From: Massilia sp. Bi118
GTDB lineage: Bacteria > Pseudomonadota > Gammaproteobacteria > Burkholderiales > Burkholderiaceae_D
Length of the DNA stretch: 64,000 bases
Assembly (NCBI RefSeq): GCF_918697865.1
Contig: NZ_CAKKMV010000022.1
Span: 1 to 64,000, forward strand
Reading direction: 5' to 3'
Below are positions 44,466 to 53,693 of this stretch, piece by piece. The number at the start of each line of letters is the position of its first letter. Position 1 is the stretch's first letter. A program made the translations under genes and the position numbers. The notes beneath the pieces are model-generated. The model did no database searches. It had not been told where the DNA came from and worked only from the letters and a program-made list of their open reading frames with translations.

Positions 44466-46190
44466 ATGAAAAATGACTTCCCGAGCGGGGCGCAGCTGCT
44501 GTTGCGCACCCTGATCGACGCCGGCGTCGATACCGTCTTCGGTTATCCCGGCGGGGCGGTGCTGCCGCTGTATGACGCCTTGTACCAGGAACCGCGCCTG
44601 CGCCATGTGCTGGTCAGGCACGAGCAGGCGGCGGTTCATGCTGCCGAAGGCTATGCGCGCTCGACCGGGCGCCTGGGCGTGGTCTTCGTCACCTCCGGAC
44701 CGGGCATGGCCAATACGACCTCCGGCCTGCTCGATGCCCTGTGCGACTCGATTCCGGTCTTGTGCATCAGCGGGCAGGTCGCCACGTCCCTGATCGGCAC
44801 GAACGCCTTCCAGGAGTGCGATGCGCTCGGCATTTCACGCGCGGTCACGAAGTGGAATGCGCAGGTCCGCAGCGTCGACGCCATCGCGGACACGATCCGC
44901 GCCGCGATTCGCCAAGCCACGCAGGGCCGGCCGGGGCCGGTGCTGGTCGATGTGCCGAAGGACCTTCAACTGGCGCGCGCTGCGCCGCCCGAGGTCCGTG
45001 CCGTGACTGCAGCCGCGCCCTTGCCGCCAGTCGCCGAGGCGCTGCTCGACCGGGCCGCGGCCTTGATCGCCGGCGCGGCGCGTCCCGTCTTCTACGGCGG
45101 GGGAGGGCTGATCAACGCCGGCGAAGAAGCCTGCGCCGGCTTCGCCGCGCTGGTGCGCATGAAGAACGCGCCGTGCACGCTCACGCTGATGGGGCTCGGC
45201 GCCTTTCCCGCCTCGGACCCGCGCTGGCTGGGCATGCTGGGCATGCACGGCACGCTGGAAGCCAACCTGGCGATGCACGAGGCCGACCTGGTGGTCTGCG
45301 TCGGCGCGCGCTTCGACGACCGGGTCACCGGCAAGCTCGCGGACTTCTGCCCCGGCGCGCGCATCGTCCACGTCGATATCGACCCCGCATCGATCGGGAA
45401 GATCGTGCGGGCCGACGTCGGCCTGGCCGGCGATTGCCGCGCCGTGCTGGCGGCCCTGGCGCGCAGGCTGGCGGCGATGGAGGCGCCGCTGGTATCGACG
45501 CCAGACTGGTGGCAACGCATCGAGAAGTGGCGCAAGGTGGGCAGCCTCGGTTTCAGCACCTCCACGCCGGCGATCGTACCGCAACAGCTGATGACGGCCC
45601 TCGCCGCCGGACTGGCCGGGCGCGACGCCATCGTCTCCACGGACGTGGGGCAGCACCAGATGTGGGCGGCCCAGTACCTGCGCTTCGATGCGCCGCGGCG
45701 CTGGCTGACCTCGGGCGGTGCGGGAACCATGGGTTACGGCATACCGGCGGCGATCGGCGCCCAGGTCGCGCATCCGGACAAGACCGTCGTGTGCGTGAGC
45801 GGGGACGCCTCCATCCTGATGAATATCCAGGAGCTGGCCACCGCGGTCCAGCATCGCTGTCCGATCAAGGTGGTCCTGTCGAACAACGGCTGCATGGGCA
45901 TGGTGCGGCAATGGCAGGAGCTGCACCACGGCGCCCGCTACAGCCACAGTTATTCGGAAGCGCTGCCGGATTTCGTCGCGCTGGCGCGCGCTTTCGGCTG
46001 GCAGGCGCGCAGGGTCGAGCATGCGGACCAGCTCGAGGAGGCGCTCGCCGAGTGCCTGTCTTCAAGCGGTCCCTTCCTGCTCGACGTGGTGGTCCAGCAA
46101 ACGGAAAACTGCTTCCCCATGATTCCTGCGGGGCGCGGGCACCATGAGGTCATGCTGGCCAAGGATCGCTTCTATGAGAGTGGCGAATAA
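44466..46190 (+). CDS. Acetolactate synthase large subunit
   Basis: The 574-aa product is a thiamine-diphosphate enzyme that joins two pyruvates (or pyruvate and 2-oxobutyrate) in branched-chain amino acid synthesis. Visible: FGYPGGAVLPLYDAL, RHEQAAVHAAEGYAR with the catalytic Glu, TSGPGMANT, and the ThDP motif GDASILMNIQELATAVQHRC to NN. The length is right for IlvB/IlvI/IlvG. No small regulatory subunit gene follows, so it relies on one elsewhere or acts alone. A divergent Lrp-type gene probably regulates it. ATG 44466; another ATG 4 nt upstream is out of frame. Confidence 0.9.
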   Translation: MKNDFPSGAQLLLRTLIDAGVDTVFGYPGGAVLPLYDALYQEPRLRHVLVRHEQAAVHAAEGYARSTGRLGVVFVTSGPGMANTTSGLLDALCDSIPVLCISGQVATSLIGTNAFQECDALGISRAVTKWNAQVRSVDAIADTIRAAIRQATQGRPGPVLVDVPKDLQLARAAPPEVRAVTAAAPLPPVAEALLDRAAALIAGAARPVFYGGGGLINAGEEACAGFAALVRMKNAPCTLTLMGLGAFPASDPRWLGMLGMHGTLEANLAMHEADLVVCVGARFDDRVTGKLADFCPGARIVHVDIDPASIGKIVRADVGLAGDCRAVLAALARRLAAMEAPLVSTPDWWQRIEKWRKVGSLGFSTSTPAIVPQQLMTALAAGLAGRDAIVSTDVGQHQMWAAQYLRFDAPRRWLTSGGAGTMGYGIPAAIGAQVAHPDKTVVCVSGDASILMNIQELATAVQHRCPIKVVLSNNGCMGMVRQWQELHHGARYSHSYSEALPDFVALARAFGWQARRVEHADQLEEALAECLSSSGPFLLDVVVQQTENCFPMIPAGRGHHEVMLAKDRFYESGE

Positions 46191-46277
46191 GGGATTCAGC
46201 CGGGATATTCGCGCTGGCTTTATTTTTGTCAATTAACTAATAACAATTTAACATCGTTATGATCCGGTGATCAAGAT

Positions 46278-46307
46278 GGGGGAGGGATGCAATTGCAAAA
46301 ATTGCAT
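46278..46307 (+). promoter_or_regulatory. Shine-Dalgarno and hairpin before the PHP-domain gene
   Basis: GGGGGAGGG (46278-46286) is a strong ribosome site but lies 22 nt before the preferred ATG. Between them ATGCAATT (46287-46294) and AATTGCAT (46300-46307) form a perfect 8-bp hairpin that would bring the site close to the ATG at 46309. Upstream a TATGAT (46258-46263) lacks a well-spaced -35. Confidence 0.4.
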
Positions 46308-46308
46308 C

Positions 46309-47970
46309 ATGAAAACCTCATTCCCCACCTCCTCCCTGGCCTGGTCCGACTGCTTCGTGTTCGCAGCGGCCAGCTTCCTCCACCTTGCCGCTGCCGCTGC
46401 CGCTGCCGCAGCCTCGACAGCCGCCCCGCACGAGCACCAGGAATTCGAGGCCACGCTGGCCGCGCCCTATCACGGCGAGAACCATGCGGAGGCACGCACC
46501 TTCACGCTGTCCTTCGACTACCCGGGATTGCAGGGGCGGCGCAGCGTGCACTGGCGGCTCGAGCTGGTGGCGCCGGATGGCCGCCAGGTCGCACGCTGGC
46601 AGGGGCAGGCGACCCTGGCTGGCCGGCCGCTCGACGTCCCGGTGCGCTGGCAGGGGCGCGTGGCGAGCCGGCCGCCCGCACCCGGCGTGTACAAGGTGCG
46701 CCTGCGCGCGGCAAGCGGCAGCGAGGAAGTCGAGCAGGCCTGGGACATCGCCGTCGGCAGCCTGCCGGCGCCGGCCCTGCCGTCCTTCGCGCCGCTGCCC
46801 AGCCGGCGCGGCCTGCTGCAGGCGGCGCCGGCGCCGGGCGCGCTGCCCTATACCGTCTATTACGGCAACCTGCACAGCCAGACCCGCGACAGCGACGGCG
46901 GCGCCGCCCTCGACGATTGCCGCGGCGCGCAGGACCCGCAGACCGCGCCCTTCGGTCCGGACGCCGCCTTTCCCTATGCGCGCGAACATGGGCTCGACAT
47001 GCTGATGGTCTCGGAGCACAACCACATGTTCGACGGCTCGGACGGGACGAAGGCGGACGCCGACCCGGCCGCGGCCAGGGCCCTGTACCAGGCCGGCCTG
47101 CAGACGGCGCGCGCCTTCAATGAAGCGCACAAGGATTTCCTGGCCTTGTACGGCATGGAGTGGGGCGTGATCAGCAATGGCGGCCACCTGAACATCTTCA
47201 ACAGCGACGAGCTGCTGGGCTGGGAAAAGAACGGCAAGGGCGAGCTGCTGGCCGATACCCTCACGCCGCGCAACGACTACGGAGCGCTCTATACGCTGAT
47301 GCGCCAGCGCGGCTGGATCGGCCAGTTCAACCATCCCTCACTGAAGGACCAGTTCAAGGTGAACGGCGTGGCGCTGGCATACACGCCGGACGGCGACGAG
47401 GCGATGGCGCTGTGCGAAGTGATGAACAGCACGGCCTTTTCGACCAACGACAAGGAAGGCGAGACCCGGCGCAGCAACTTCGAGACGGCCTGCAACAAGC
47501 TGCTCGAAGCCGGCTACCACGTCGCCTTCAGCAGCAACCAGGACAACCACTGCGCCAACTGGGGCGCGTCCTATACCAACCGTACCGCGGTGCTGCTGCC
47601 GGCCGGCGAAGTCCTGAGCCGCGACAGCTTCGTCGCCGCCCTGAAAGCGCGGCGCGTGTTCGCGACCATGGACAAGGAGTCGCAGCTGGTCTTGACGGCC
47701 AACGGCAGGCTGATGGGCGAACGCTTCGGCAACCGCGGGCCGCTGCAGTTGCGCGTGCAGTTCGCGAACGGCGCAGGACGGACAGCGGCCACGGTGGCGA
47801 TCATGGAAGGAGTGCCGGGCCGGAACGGCATGGTGACGCAGATGGCGTCCGAGGCGACGGTGAGCATCACACCGTCACTGGGGCCGCACTTCTATTATGC
47901 GAAGCTGACCCAGGACGACGGCAAGGTGCTGTGGTCGGCGCCGGTCTGGGTCGACCAGGCGGCGGATTAG
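46309..47970 (+). CDS. CehA/McbA-like PHP-domain metallohydrolase
   Basis: From ATG 46309 the product is 553 aa with an Ala-rich signal sequence (FLHLAAAAAAAAASTAA). An N-terminal beta domain (about 40-165) is followed by a PHP-type hydrolase domain. Metal-binding motifs: YYGNLHSQTRDSDGG, MVSEHNHMF, YGMEWGVISNGGHLNIF, GQFNHPSLKD. The family hydrolyses phosphoesters or carbamate-like substrates; the real substrate is unknown. In-frame GTG 46267 and ATG 46276 are alternative starts with Cys-rich leaders that look untranslated. It is convergent with the GDT1-type gene. Confidence 0.82.
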   Translation: MKTSFPTSSLAWSDCFVFAAASFLHLAAAAAAAAASTAAPHEHQEFEATLAAPYHGENHAEARTFTLSFDYPGLQGRRSVHWRLELVAPDGRQVARWQGQATLAGRPLDVPVRWQGRVASRPPAPGVYKVRLRAASGSEEVEQAWDIAVGSLPAPALPSFAPLPSRRGLLQAAPAPGALPYTVYYGNLHSQTRDSDGGAALDDCRGAQDPQTAPFGPDAAFPYAREHGLDMLMVSEHNHMFDGSDGTKADADPAAARALYQAGLQTARAFNEAHKDFLALYGMEWGVISNGGHLNIFNSDELLGWEKNGKGELLADTLTPRNDYGALYTLMRQRGWIGQFNHPSLKDQFKVNGVALAYTPDGDEAMALCEVMNSTAFSTNDKEGETRRSNFETACNKLLEAGYHVAFSSNQDNHCANWGASYTNRTAVLLPAGEVLSRDSFVAALKARRVFATMDKESQLVLTANGRLMGERFGNRGPLQLRVQFANGAGRTAATVAIMEGVPGRNGMVTQMASEATVSITPSLGPHFYYAKLTQDDGKVLWSAPVWVDQAAD

Positions 47971-47982
47971 AAGCCGAGCGCC

Positions 47983-48558
47983 TCAAAAGCCCAAATTTCT
48001 TCCCGCGCCGAGCAGGGTAGCGACACCCAGCACCAGGAAGATCAGCGCCGCCAGCCCGTGCACGAGTGTCAAAGGCACGCGGCCGGCGATGCGGTCGCCG
48101 AAATACACAGCCGGCACGTTCGCCAGCATCATGCCCAGCGTGGTGCCGCACACCACCGCCACCGCGGACGAATAACGCGCGGCCAGGGCCACGGTCGCCA
48201 CCTGGGTTTTGTCGCCCATCTCGGCCAGGAAGAAGGCCAGCACGGTGGTGAGGAAGACGCCGAAGCGCGCCGGCGTCGATGCGTTCTCGTCGATGTCGTC
48301 CGGGACCATGATCCAGGCCGCCATGCCGATGAAGGCCAGGCCCAGCACCCAGCGCATCACCTCGGGGCCGAGCAGCTTGCCGACCAGGGCGCCGACGGCA
48401 GCGGCAAAGGCGTGGTTGGCGATGGTGGCGACCAGGATGCCGAAGACGATGGGCAGCGGACGGCGGAAGCGGGCAGCGAGCAGGAAGGCCAGCAACTGGG
48501 TCTTGTCGCCGATTTCTGCGAGGGCGACGATGCCGGTGGAAACGAGGAAGGCGTCCAT
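47983..48558 (-). CDS. GDT1/TMEM165 (UPF0016) family cation exporter
   Basis: The 191-aa product has six hydrophobic segments in two repeats, each with the family motif E-x-G-D-K-T: LAEIGDKTQLLAF (about residue 14-26) and LAEMGDKTQVATV (about 105). Members move Mn2+ or Ca2+ out of the cell. I start at the ATG complementary to 48556-48558 (MDAFLVSTG); the frame is open 20 codons further upstream but that part is not conserved-looking. I looked upstream for a Mn riboswitch and did not see one. Confidence 0.9.
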   Translation of the reverse strand: MDAFLVSTGIVALAEIGDKTQLLAFLLAARFRRPLPIVFGILVATIANHAFAAAVGALVGKLLGPEVMRWVLGLAFIGMAAWIMVPDDIDENASTPARFGVFLTTVLAFFLAEMGDKTQVATVALAARYSSAVAVVCGTTLGMMLANVPAVYFGDRIAGRVPLTLVHGLAALIFLVLGVATLLGAGRNLGF

Positions 48559-48692
48559 GGGAAGCGACAGGGCGGGAGAAGCAAAGGCGGGATCATAGCA
48601 GAGGCGGCCGTATTGCATCTTTCGGGCGCCAACACTAAGTGCTATCCTGCTCGCGCCTGTTTACTCAGCTTCGTCTCCAGCCAAGGAATTCC

Positions 48693-50318
48693 ATGAACCG
48701 CATCGCAGCAGCCCTCCTGATCGCTTTCTCCGGCGCCGCCCTGGCGCAGACCCCGGCCGCCGTCGCGCCGGCAGCGCCCGTCGCTGCCAGCACCGCGCCG
48801 CTCCAGCTCACGAACCTGTCCGCCGACGTCGAGCGCGTCATGAAGCAGTTCGACGTGCCGGGCATCGCCATCGCCATCGTCAAGGACGGCCAGGTGCTGG
48901 CCACGCGCGGCTTCGGCGTGCGCAAGCTCGGGTCGCCCGAGAAGGTCGACGGCAAGACCCTGTTCGAAGTCGCCTCGAACTCGAAGGCCTTCACCGCCGC
49001 CGCGCTGGCGATGCTGGTCGACGAGGGCAAGCTGGCCTGGGACGACCCGGTGACCAAGCACCTGCCGGACTTCCAGATGTACGACGCCTATGTGACCCAC
49101 GAGATGACGGTGCGCGACCTGCTGACCCACCGCAGCGGCCTGGGACTGGGCGCCGGCGACCTGCTGTGGTGGCCGACCACCAGCTTCTCGACCGACGAGA
49201 TCATCCACAAGCTGCGCTTCATTGCGCCGAGCACCAGCTTCCGCAGCAGCTACGCCTACGACAACCTGCTGTACATCGTGGCCGGCAAGATCATCGCCGC
49301 GAAGTCCGGCAAGACCTGGGGCGAGACCATCCACGAGCGCATTTTGGCGCCGGTCGGCATGGCCACCACCACCACCAGCCTGGCGGAGAACGAAGGCAAT
49401 CCGAACGTCGCCAACGCCCACAGCAAGATCAATGACAAGATCGCGGCCGTGAAGGCGATGCCGGTGCCGAACGCGGTCGGCGCGGTCGGCATCAACACCA
49501 ACGCCGAGGACATCGCGCGCTGGATGAACGTGCTGCTGGCGGGCGGCAAGCTGCCGCAAGCCGGCGCCGACGGCAAGGAAGCGCGCCTGTTCAGCGAAAA
49601 GCAGGCGCGCGAACTGTGGACCGCGCAGACGCCGATGCGTACCGGCACCCCGAACGCGAAACTGGCCGGTACCAAGGCGAATTTCGCCGCCTATGGTCTC
49701 GGCTTCCAGCTGCGCGACTACCACGGCCGCCTGCTGGCGCTGCATAGCGGCGCGCTGCAGGGCTTCTATTCGAAAGTGGTGCTGGTGCCGGAAGAGAAGC
49801 TGGGCATCGCAATCCTGACGAATGCGGAAAGCGGCGGCTCGCTGAACGCGCTGCAGTGGCAGCTGCTGGGCCGCCTGGTGGACAGGGACGACAAGACCGA
49901 CTGGATCGGCGCCGTCGCTGCGGTCGAGGACGAGATGCACGCGAAGGAAAAGGCGCGCCTGGCCAAGAATTCCGCGTCCCGCGCCGCCAAATCCCAGCCT
50001 TCGCTGGCGCGCACCGCCTACGACGGCGACTACCAGGATCCTTGGTACGGCATCGCCACCATCAAGCACGTCGGCGGCAAGCAGGTGCTGTCGCTGTCGC
50101 GCACGCCGGACCTGACGGGGGAACTGGAGCACTACCAGCACGACACCTTCATCGTGCGCTGGAAGGAGCGCAACTTCAACGCCGACGCCTACGTCACCTT
50201 CGCGCTGAACCCGGACGGCAGCATCGAGCGCATGAAGATGCAGCCGATTTCGACCGAGACGGATTTCAGCTATGACTTCCAGGATTTGAACTTCACGCCG
50301 GTGAAGAAGGCGCAATAA
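48693..50318 (+). CDS. Exported serine hydrolase of the beta-lactamase (class C) type
   Basis: The 541-aa product has a signal peptide (ALAQ-TPA). The beta-lactamase-like domain (about 40-385) shows SxxK in ASNSKAFTAA (nucleophile Ser near residue 97), the YxN motif in SSYAYDNLLY, and HSGALQGF in place of KTG. A C-terminal DUF3471-type domain (about 440-541) follows. Likely roles are esterase, D-amino-acid peptidase or cell-wall turnover; true beta-lactamase activity is unproven. ATG 48693 follows CCAAGGAATT. Confidence 0.88.
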   Translation: MNRIAAALLIAFSGAALAQTPAAVAPAAPVAASTAPLQLTNLSADVERVMKQFDVPGIAIAIVKDGQVLATRGFGVRKLGSPEKVDGKTLFEVASNSKAFTAAALAMLVDEGKLAWDDPVTKHLPDFQMYDAYVTHEMTVRDLLTHRSGLGLGAGDLLWWPTTSFSTDEIIHKLRFIAPSTSFRSSYAYDNLLYIVAGKIIAAKSGKTWGETIHERILAPVGMATTTTSLAENEGNPNVANAHSKINDKIAAVKAMPVPNAVGAVGINTNAEDIARWMNVLLAGGKLPQAGADGKEARLFSEKQARELWTAQTPMRTGTPNAKLAGTKANFAAYGLGFQLRDYHGRLLALHSGALQGFYSKVVLVPEEKLGIAILTNAESGGSLNALQWQLLGRLVDRDDKTDWIGAVAAVEDEMHAKEKARLAKNSASRAAKSQPSLARTAYDGDYQDPWYGIATIKHVGGKQVLSLSRTPDLTGELEHYQHDTFIVRWKERNFNADAYVTFALNPDGSIERMKMQPISTETDFSYDFQDLNFTPVKKAQ

Positions 50319-50320
50319 CT

Positions 50321-50348
50321 CGTCGTTCCCGCTTTCGCGGGAATGACG
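50321..50348. repeat. Single REP-like unit
   Basis: CGTCGTTCCCGC, loop TTTC, GCGGGAATGACG: one arm of the family seen at 8.4, 21.5, 29.3 and 57.0 kb. It fills the 36-nt gap between two convergent genes and may act as their terminator. Confidence 0.75.
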
Positions 50349-50354
50349 GTAACT

Positions 50355-51293
50355 TTAGATCGGCGGCACCGGATTAAAACCAGACACCGCCCGATACTTC
50401 CCCGCGCTATACCGCAGCACCTGCCGCTGGTCGATCGCCACCGGCGGCGCCGCATAGGTGTCGGCGCGGCTGATCGCGCCCTGGTAGCGGATCGTGAAGT
50501 CGCCCGGGTGCTCGCGCGTGGCGTCGATCGTCCAGCTGCTCTCGATGGCATAGCAGTCGTGGCTGTTGGACGCGGTGTTGTCGTCCTTCGCCGCCGGATC
50601 CTGCGGATGCGGCTTGATCAGCGGCTGCAGACGGCGCACGCAGTCGGCGCTGCTGTCGACGTTGATGCCGGACAGCGCCATCTCGAGCGCCGGCTCGCGC
50701 CGCACCGTTCCCTTGTCCAGTTCATACATCGCCAGCCAGGTGCCGCAATAGCCCTGCCAGCAGCTGCCGTATTCGACCGCGATCGCCTGGCGCTGGCCGG
50801 CGAGCGGCACCGCGCGCAGGCTCGCTTCGCCGTAAAAGCCGCGCAGTCCGAACACGCCCTGGCGCCCGCTCAGCTTCCAGGCGCCGTCGTGCTGCTCGAA
50901 CTGGTAGGCGGCCAGCGCCATCGGCGTGCCGTGGTTGGCGGCGCTCTTGCCGTCCTCGGCGGGCACCAGGCCGGCGACCAGGGTCAGGTGGCTGGCGTCG
51001 ATGCGCAGCACCAGCCTGGGTTCGACCAGCACCTGGTTCGCGCCCACGGTCCAGGCGCTGCGCGCGGGATTGGTGGTCACGCCGGGCATGCGCGGCAGGG
51101 TGACGGTCTGCAGCCGGCCGGCCGCGCCCTCGCTCCAGCCGGGGAAGGCCAGCGCCGCCAGCTGGGCCGGGGTCACGCCGGTAGCGGCGGGCGCGGGCTG
51201 CTGCGGCGCCGCCAGCGCAAGGTCGGCCATTAACGCGGCGGCCATCGTCGCCAAGGCCAGCCAGGCCATCGAGTGCGGGAAGAAGCGGCGCAT
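50355..51293 (-). CDS. Exported protein of unknown function
   Basis: I do not recognise this 312-aa protein. It has a signal peptide or anchor (about 8-28, WLALATMAAALMADLALA), then a region with APQQPAPAAT and no clear catalytic motif. Cysteines in SCWQGYCGTW, ADCVRRL and HDCYAIE suggest disulfides in the periplasm. Its start lies 2 nt after the stop of the DegP-like protease gene, so the two are co-transcribed, and it may be a partner or substrate of that protease. Confidence 0.7.
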   Translation of the reverse strand: MRRFFPHSMAWLALATMAAALMADLALAAPQQPAPAATGVTPAQLAALAFPGWSEGAAGRLQTVTLPRMPGVTTNPARSAWTVGANQVLVEPRLVLRIDASHLTLVAGLVPAEDGKSAANHGTPMALAAYQFEQHDGAWKLSGRQGVFGLRGFYGEASLRAVPLAGQRQAIAVEYGSCWQGYCGTWLAMYELDKGTVRREPALEMALSGINVDSSADCVRRLQPLIKPHPQDPAAKDDNTASNSHDCYAIESSWTIDATREHPGDFTIRYQGAISRADTYAAPPVAIDQRQVLRYSAGKYRAVSGFNPVPPI

Positions 51294-51295
51294 GT

Positions 51296-52831
51296 TCAGA
51301 TATTCTTGCCGTTCCAGACCGCCATCATGTCCGGCGATCCCTGCGAGCGGATGCCGTTGTCGGACAGGATGTCTTCGGTGGCCTCGACCAGCGTCTTGCG
51401 CGGCAGGACCATGGTCTCGCCTTCGCGCTGGTCGAAGCGCAGCACTACCAGCTCGTCCTTCAGGTCGCGCAGCAGGGCCACCAGGTGGCGCAGGCTGCGC
51501 ACCGGCACGCCGTTGACCGATTCCACCACCGAGCCGAAGCGGTTGCTGTAGCCGGCCACCAGCTTGTGCGGGAAGAAGGGCGAGCTGACCACCACCAGTT
51601 CCTCGTGACTGCTGCTGGGCGCTTCGCCGCGGCGCGTCACCAGCGGGCTGCCGTTGAAGCCGTAGGAGTTCAGCGTCGACGCGTTTGCGCTGATGAAGGA
51701 AAGGTACTCCTCGGTGGCGCGCGAGAACACGATCGGGCCATAGATGAAGTAAGAGGGATAGCCGCGGTCCAGGTCAGGAATCAGCAGCGGGCGCTTGCCG
51801 GCCACCGGCACCTGCACCTGCAGCGTCTTGCCGTCGCGGATCACGGTCAGCGGCACCTTGCCGTCCTTCGCCACCTGCTGCACGCGGTACTGGAAGCGCA
51901 CGCGCAGGTTCGGCCCCAGCTTGACCATGCCCTGGTCGTCGACCGAGTAGTCGCCGATCCTGGTGATCAGGTCCCACTCCTTGAGTGGATAGGACGGGTC
52001 GCTGACGGTCGGCCGGTGCACCACCACGCCACGCAACGACTTGTCGATCTTGAGGTACTGGCGCAGCACCGGGTTCTCCAGGGTCTGGGTGTCGTCGCGC
52101 AACTGCGGCTTGCCGTCGTAGCGGCCGTCGGCGACGTCGCGCAGGAACAGCTCGACCTCTTCGTTCGGGATCACGTAGCCGATGTTGTTGGCGCTGGCGA
52201 TGATGGAGTAGGCCAGGCCGACCATGCGGTCGCCGGCCACGATCGGGCCGCCGCTGTTGCCCGGGTTGATCGGGGCGTCGATCTGCACGCGCAGACCGGA
52301 AGCGCCGTAGAAGTAGGGGACGAATTCGACGCGCGAGACGATGCCCTTGGTGATCGACAGCGAGTTGCCGCCCATCGGATAGCCGTAGGCCAGCACCGCG
52401 TCGCGCACGTCGGGCAATACGCTGGCGCGCTTCAATGCCGGGTGTTCGTCGAAGAAGGATTCGTCGTCGAGCTTGAGGATGGCGAGGTCGATCCCGCGCG
52501 CGATCGCGACCACGGTGGCGCCGACCTTGTCGCCTTCCTCGCTGGCCTGCACCTGCACCTGGCTGGCGTAGCCGACCACGTGGGCGTTGGTGAGAATGCG
52601 CTTGCCCTCGATGACCACGCCGGAACCGGTGGCTTCCTGCGGCGTCGCCTTGGTCCACGGCCGGTAGGGGTCGGGACGGCGCATGGTCGTGAAGATCTTG
52701 ACGACCGATTTTTCGATGCTGGAGCTGTTCGCGGGGCGGGTGGGAGGCGCCTTGGCGTCGGTGTCCTGGGCCTGGGCGGCGAGGGCGGAGGCGGCAAGCA
52801 GGGCCGCGGCGGCAATACGGAGCAATGTCAT
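51296..52831 (-). CDS. DegP/HtrA-like periplasmic serine protease
   Basis: The 511-aa product has a signal peptide (ALAAQAQ) and a trypsin-like domain with the full triad: His in ILTNAHVVGYA, Asp in RGIDLAILKLDD, Ser in NPGNSGGPIV. Two or more PDZ-like regions follow (about 270-350, 400-490; SVVESVNGVPVRSLRHLV). It is a stress-type protease or chaperone for envelope proteins. I start at the ATG complementary to 52829-52831; the frame extends 16 codons upstream. It is followed within 2 nt by an exported unknown protein. Confidence 0.9.
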   Translation of the reverse strand: MTLLRIAAAALLAASALAAQAQDTDAKAPPTRPANSSSIEKSVVKIFTTMRRPDPYRPWTKATPQEATGSGVVIEGKRILTNAHVVGYASQVQVQASEEGDKVGATVVAIARGIDLAILKLDDESFFDEHPALKRASVLPDVRDAVLAYGYPMGGNSLSITKGIVSRVEFVPYFYGASGLRVQIDAPINPGNSGGPIVAGDRMVGLAYSIIASANNIGYVIPNEEVELFLRDVADGRYDGKPQLRDDTQTLENPVLRQYLKIDKSLRGVVVHRPTVSDPSYPLKEWDLITRIGDYSVDDQGMVKLGPNLRVRFQYRVQQVAKDGKVPLTVIRDGKTLQVQVPVAGKRPLLIPDLDRGYPSYFIYGPIVFSRATEEYLSFISANASTLNSYGFNGSPLVTRRGEAPSSSHEELVVVSSPFFPHKLVAGYSNRFGSVVESVNGVPVRSLRHLVALLRDLKDELVVLRFDQREGETMVLPRKTLVEATEDILSDNGIRSQGSPDMMAVWNGKNI

Positions 52832-52919
52832 GCGCCGACTATACACTGCCGGGCCGCGCAAAAATTCACAAATACTCACTGCGGCGTCACATTCGCCGCA
52901 GCGAGCATCGATCGCGTGT

Positions 52920-53693
52920 TTACGGCTTCACGAACTTGAGCGTCATGCGGTCGCTCTCGCCGATGGCCTGGTATTTGGCGCGGTCCTCGTCCTTGTTGGT
53001 CAGGGTCGGCGGCAGCGCCCACACGCCGTTCTTGTGGTCGGCCTTGTCCTTCGGGTTGGCGTTGATCTCGGATTTCGCGGCCAGCTTGAAGCCGGCGCTT
53101 TCCGCCATCTTGATCACGTAGGACTCATGGACGTAGCCGCTCTTGGCCTCGGCATCCTGCGGAATGGATTCCGGCAGGCGGTGATCGGTCACGCCCAGCA
53201 CGCCGCCCGGCTTCAGGCTGGTGTACAGCGCCTTGAACATTTCCTTGACCTTGTCGTCGCCCAGCTCGACGAAGTTGTGCACGTTGCGGAAGGTGAGCAC
53301 CATGTCGACGCTGTTTGGCGGGGCGAAGTTGTAGCTGGACTTTGGCGGATTGAAGGGGGCGCGCACGACCTTGTCATAGACCGCCGGCCTGGATTCCAGC
53401 AGCGTTTTGGAGATGGGGCCGGCGCCGATCAGCTTGCCGTCCTGGCGCAGGTAGGGCGCCAGGATCTCGGTGTACCAGCCGCCTTCCGGCAGCAATTCGA
53501 CCACGGTCATGGTTGGCTTGATGCCGAAGAAGCTGAGGGTTTCGTAGGGGTGGCGGTACTGGTCGCGCGCGACGTTGGCGGCAGTGCGTTGGCTGCCGGC
53601 GATGGCTGCACGCAGCTGGGCGTCGTCGGCGGCCTGCGCGGTGGCGGCCAGGCTGCTCGCCAGCAGGGCGGCGGCCAGGATGAATCGTTTCAT
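52920..53693 (-). CDS. Exported SAM-methyltransferase-like protein
   Basis: The 257-aa product has a clear signal peptide (AAALLASSLAATAQA-ADD). The rest shows a class I methyltransferase fold: motif I-like VVELLPEGGWYTEILAPYL (about 63-81), MVLTFRNVHNFVE, and LKPGGVLGVTDHRLP. It belongs to the COG4798-type group. A methyltransferase fold outside the cytoplasm is unusual because SAM is not there, so it may bind another ligand. It is divergent from the tldD operon, whose sigma-54 region lies between them. Confidence 0.85.
   Translation of the reverse strand: MKRFILAAALLASSLAATAQAADDAQLRAAIAGSQRTAANVARDQYRHPYETLSFFGIKPTMTVVELLPEGGWYTEILAPYLRQDGKLIGAGPISKTLLESRPAVYDKVVRAPFNPPKSSYNFAPPNSVDMVLTFRNVHNFVELGDDKVKEMFKALYTSLKPGGVLGVTDHRLPESIPQDAEAKSGYVHESYVIKMAESAGFKLAAKSEINANPKDKADHKNGVWALPPTLTNKDEDRAKYQAIGESDRMTLKFVKP

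Noticed and set aside
46226..46263. TTGTCA and TATGAT as promoter of the PHP-domain gene
   Set aside because: The spacer would be 26 bp, too long for sigma-70.
48559..48640. Possible Mn-sensing (yybP-ykoY) riboswitch before the GDT1-type gene
   Set aside because: I looked for the conserved leader motifs on the minus strand and found none in the short upstream region.
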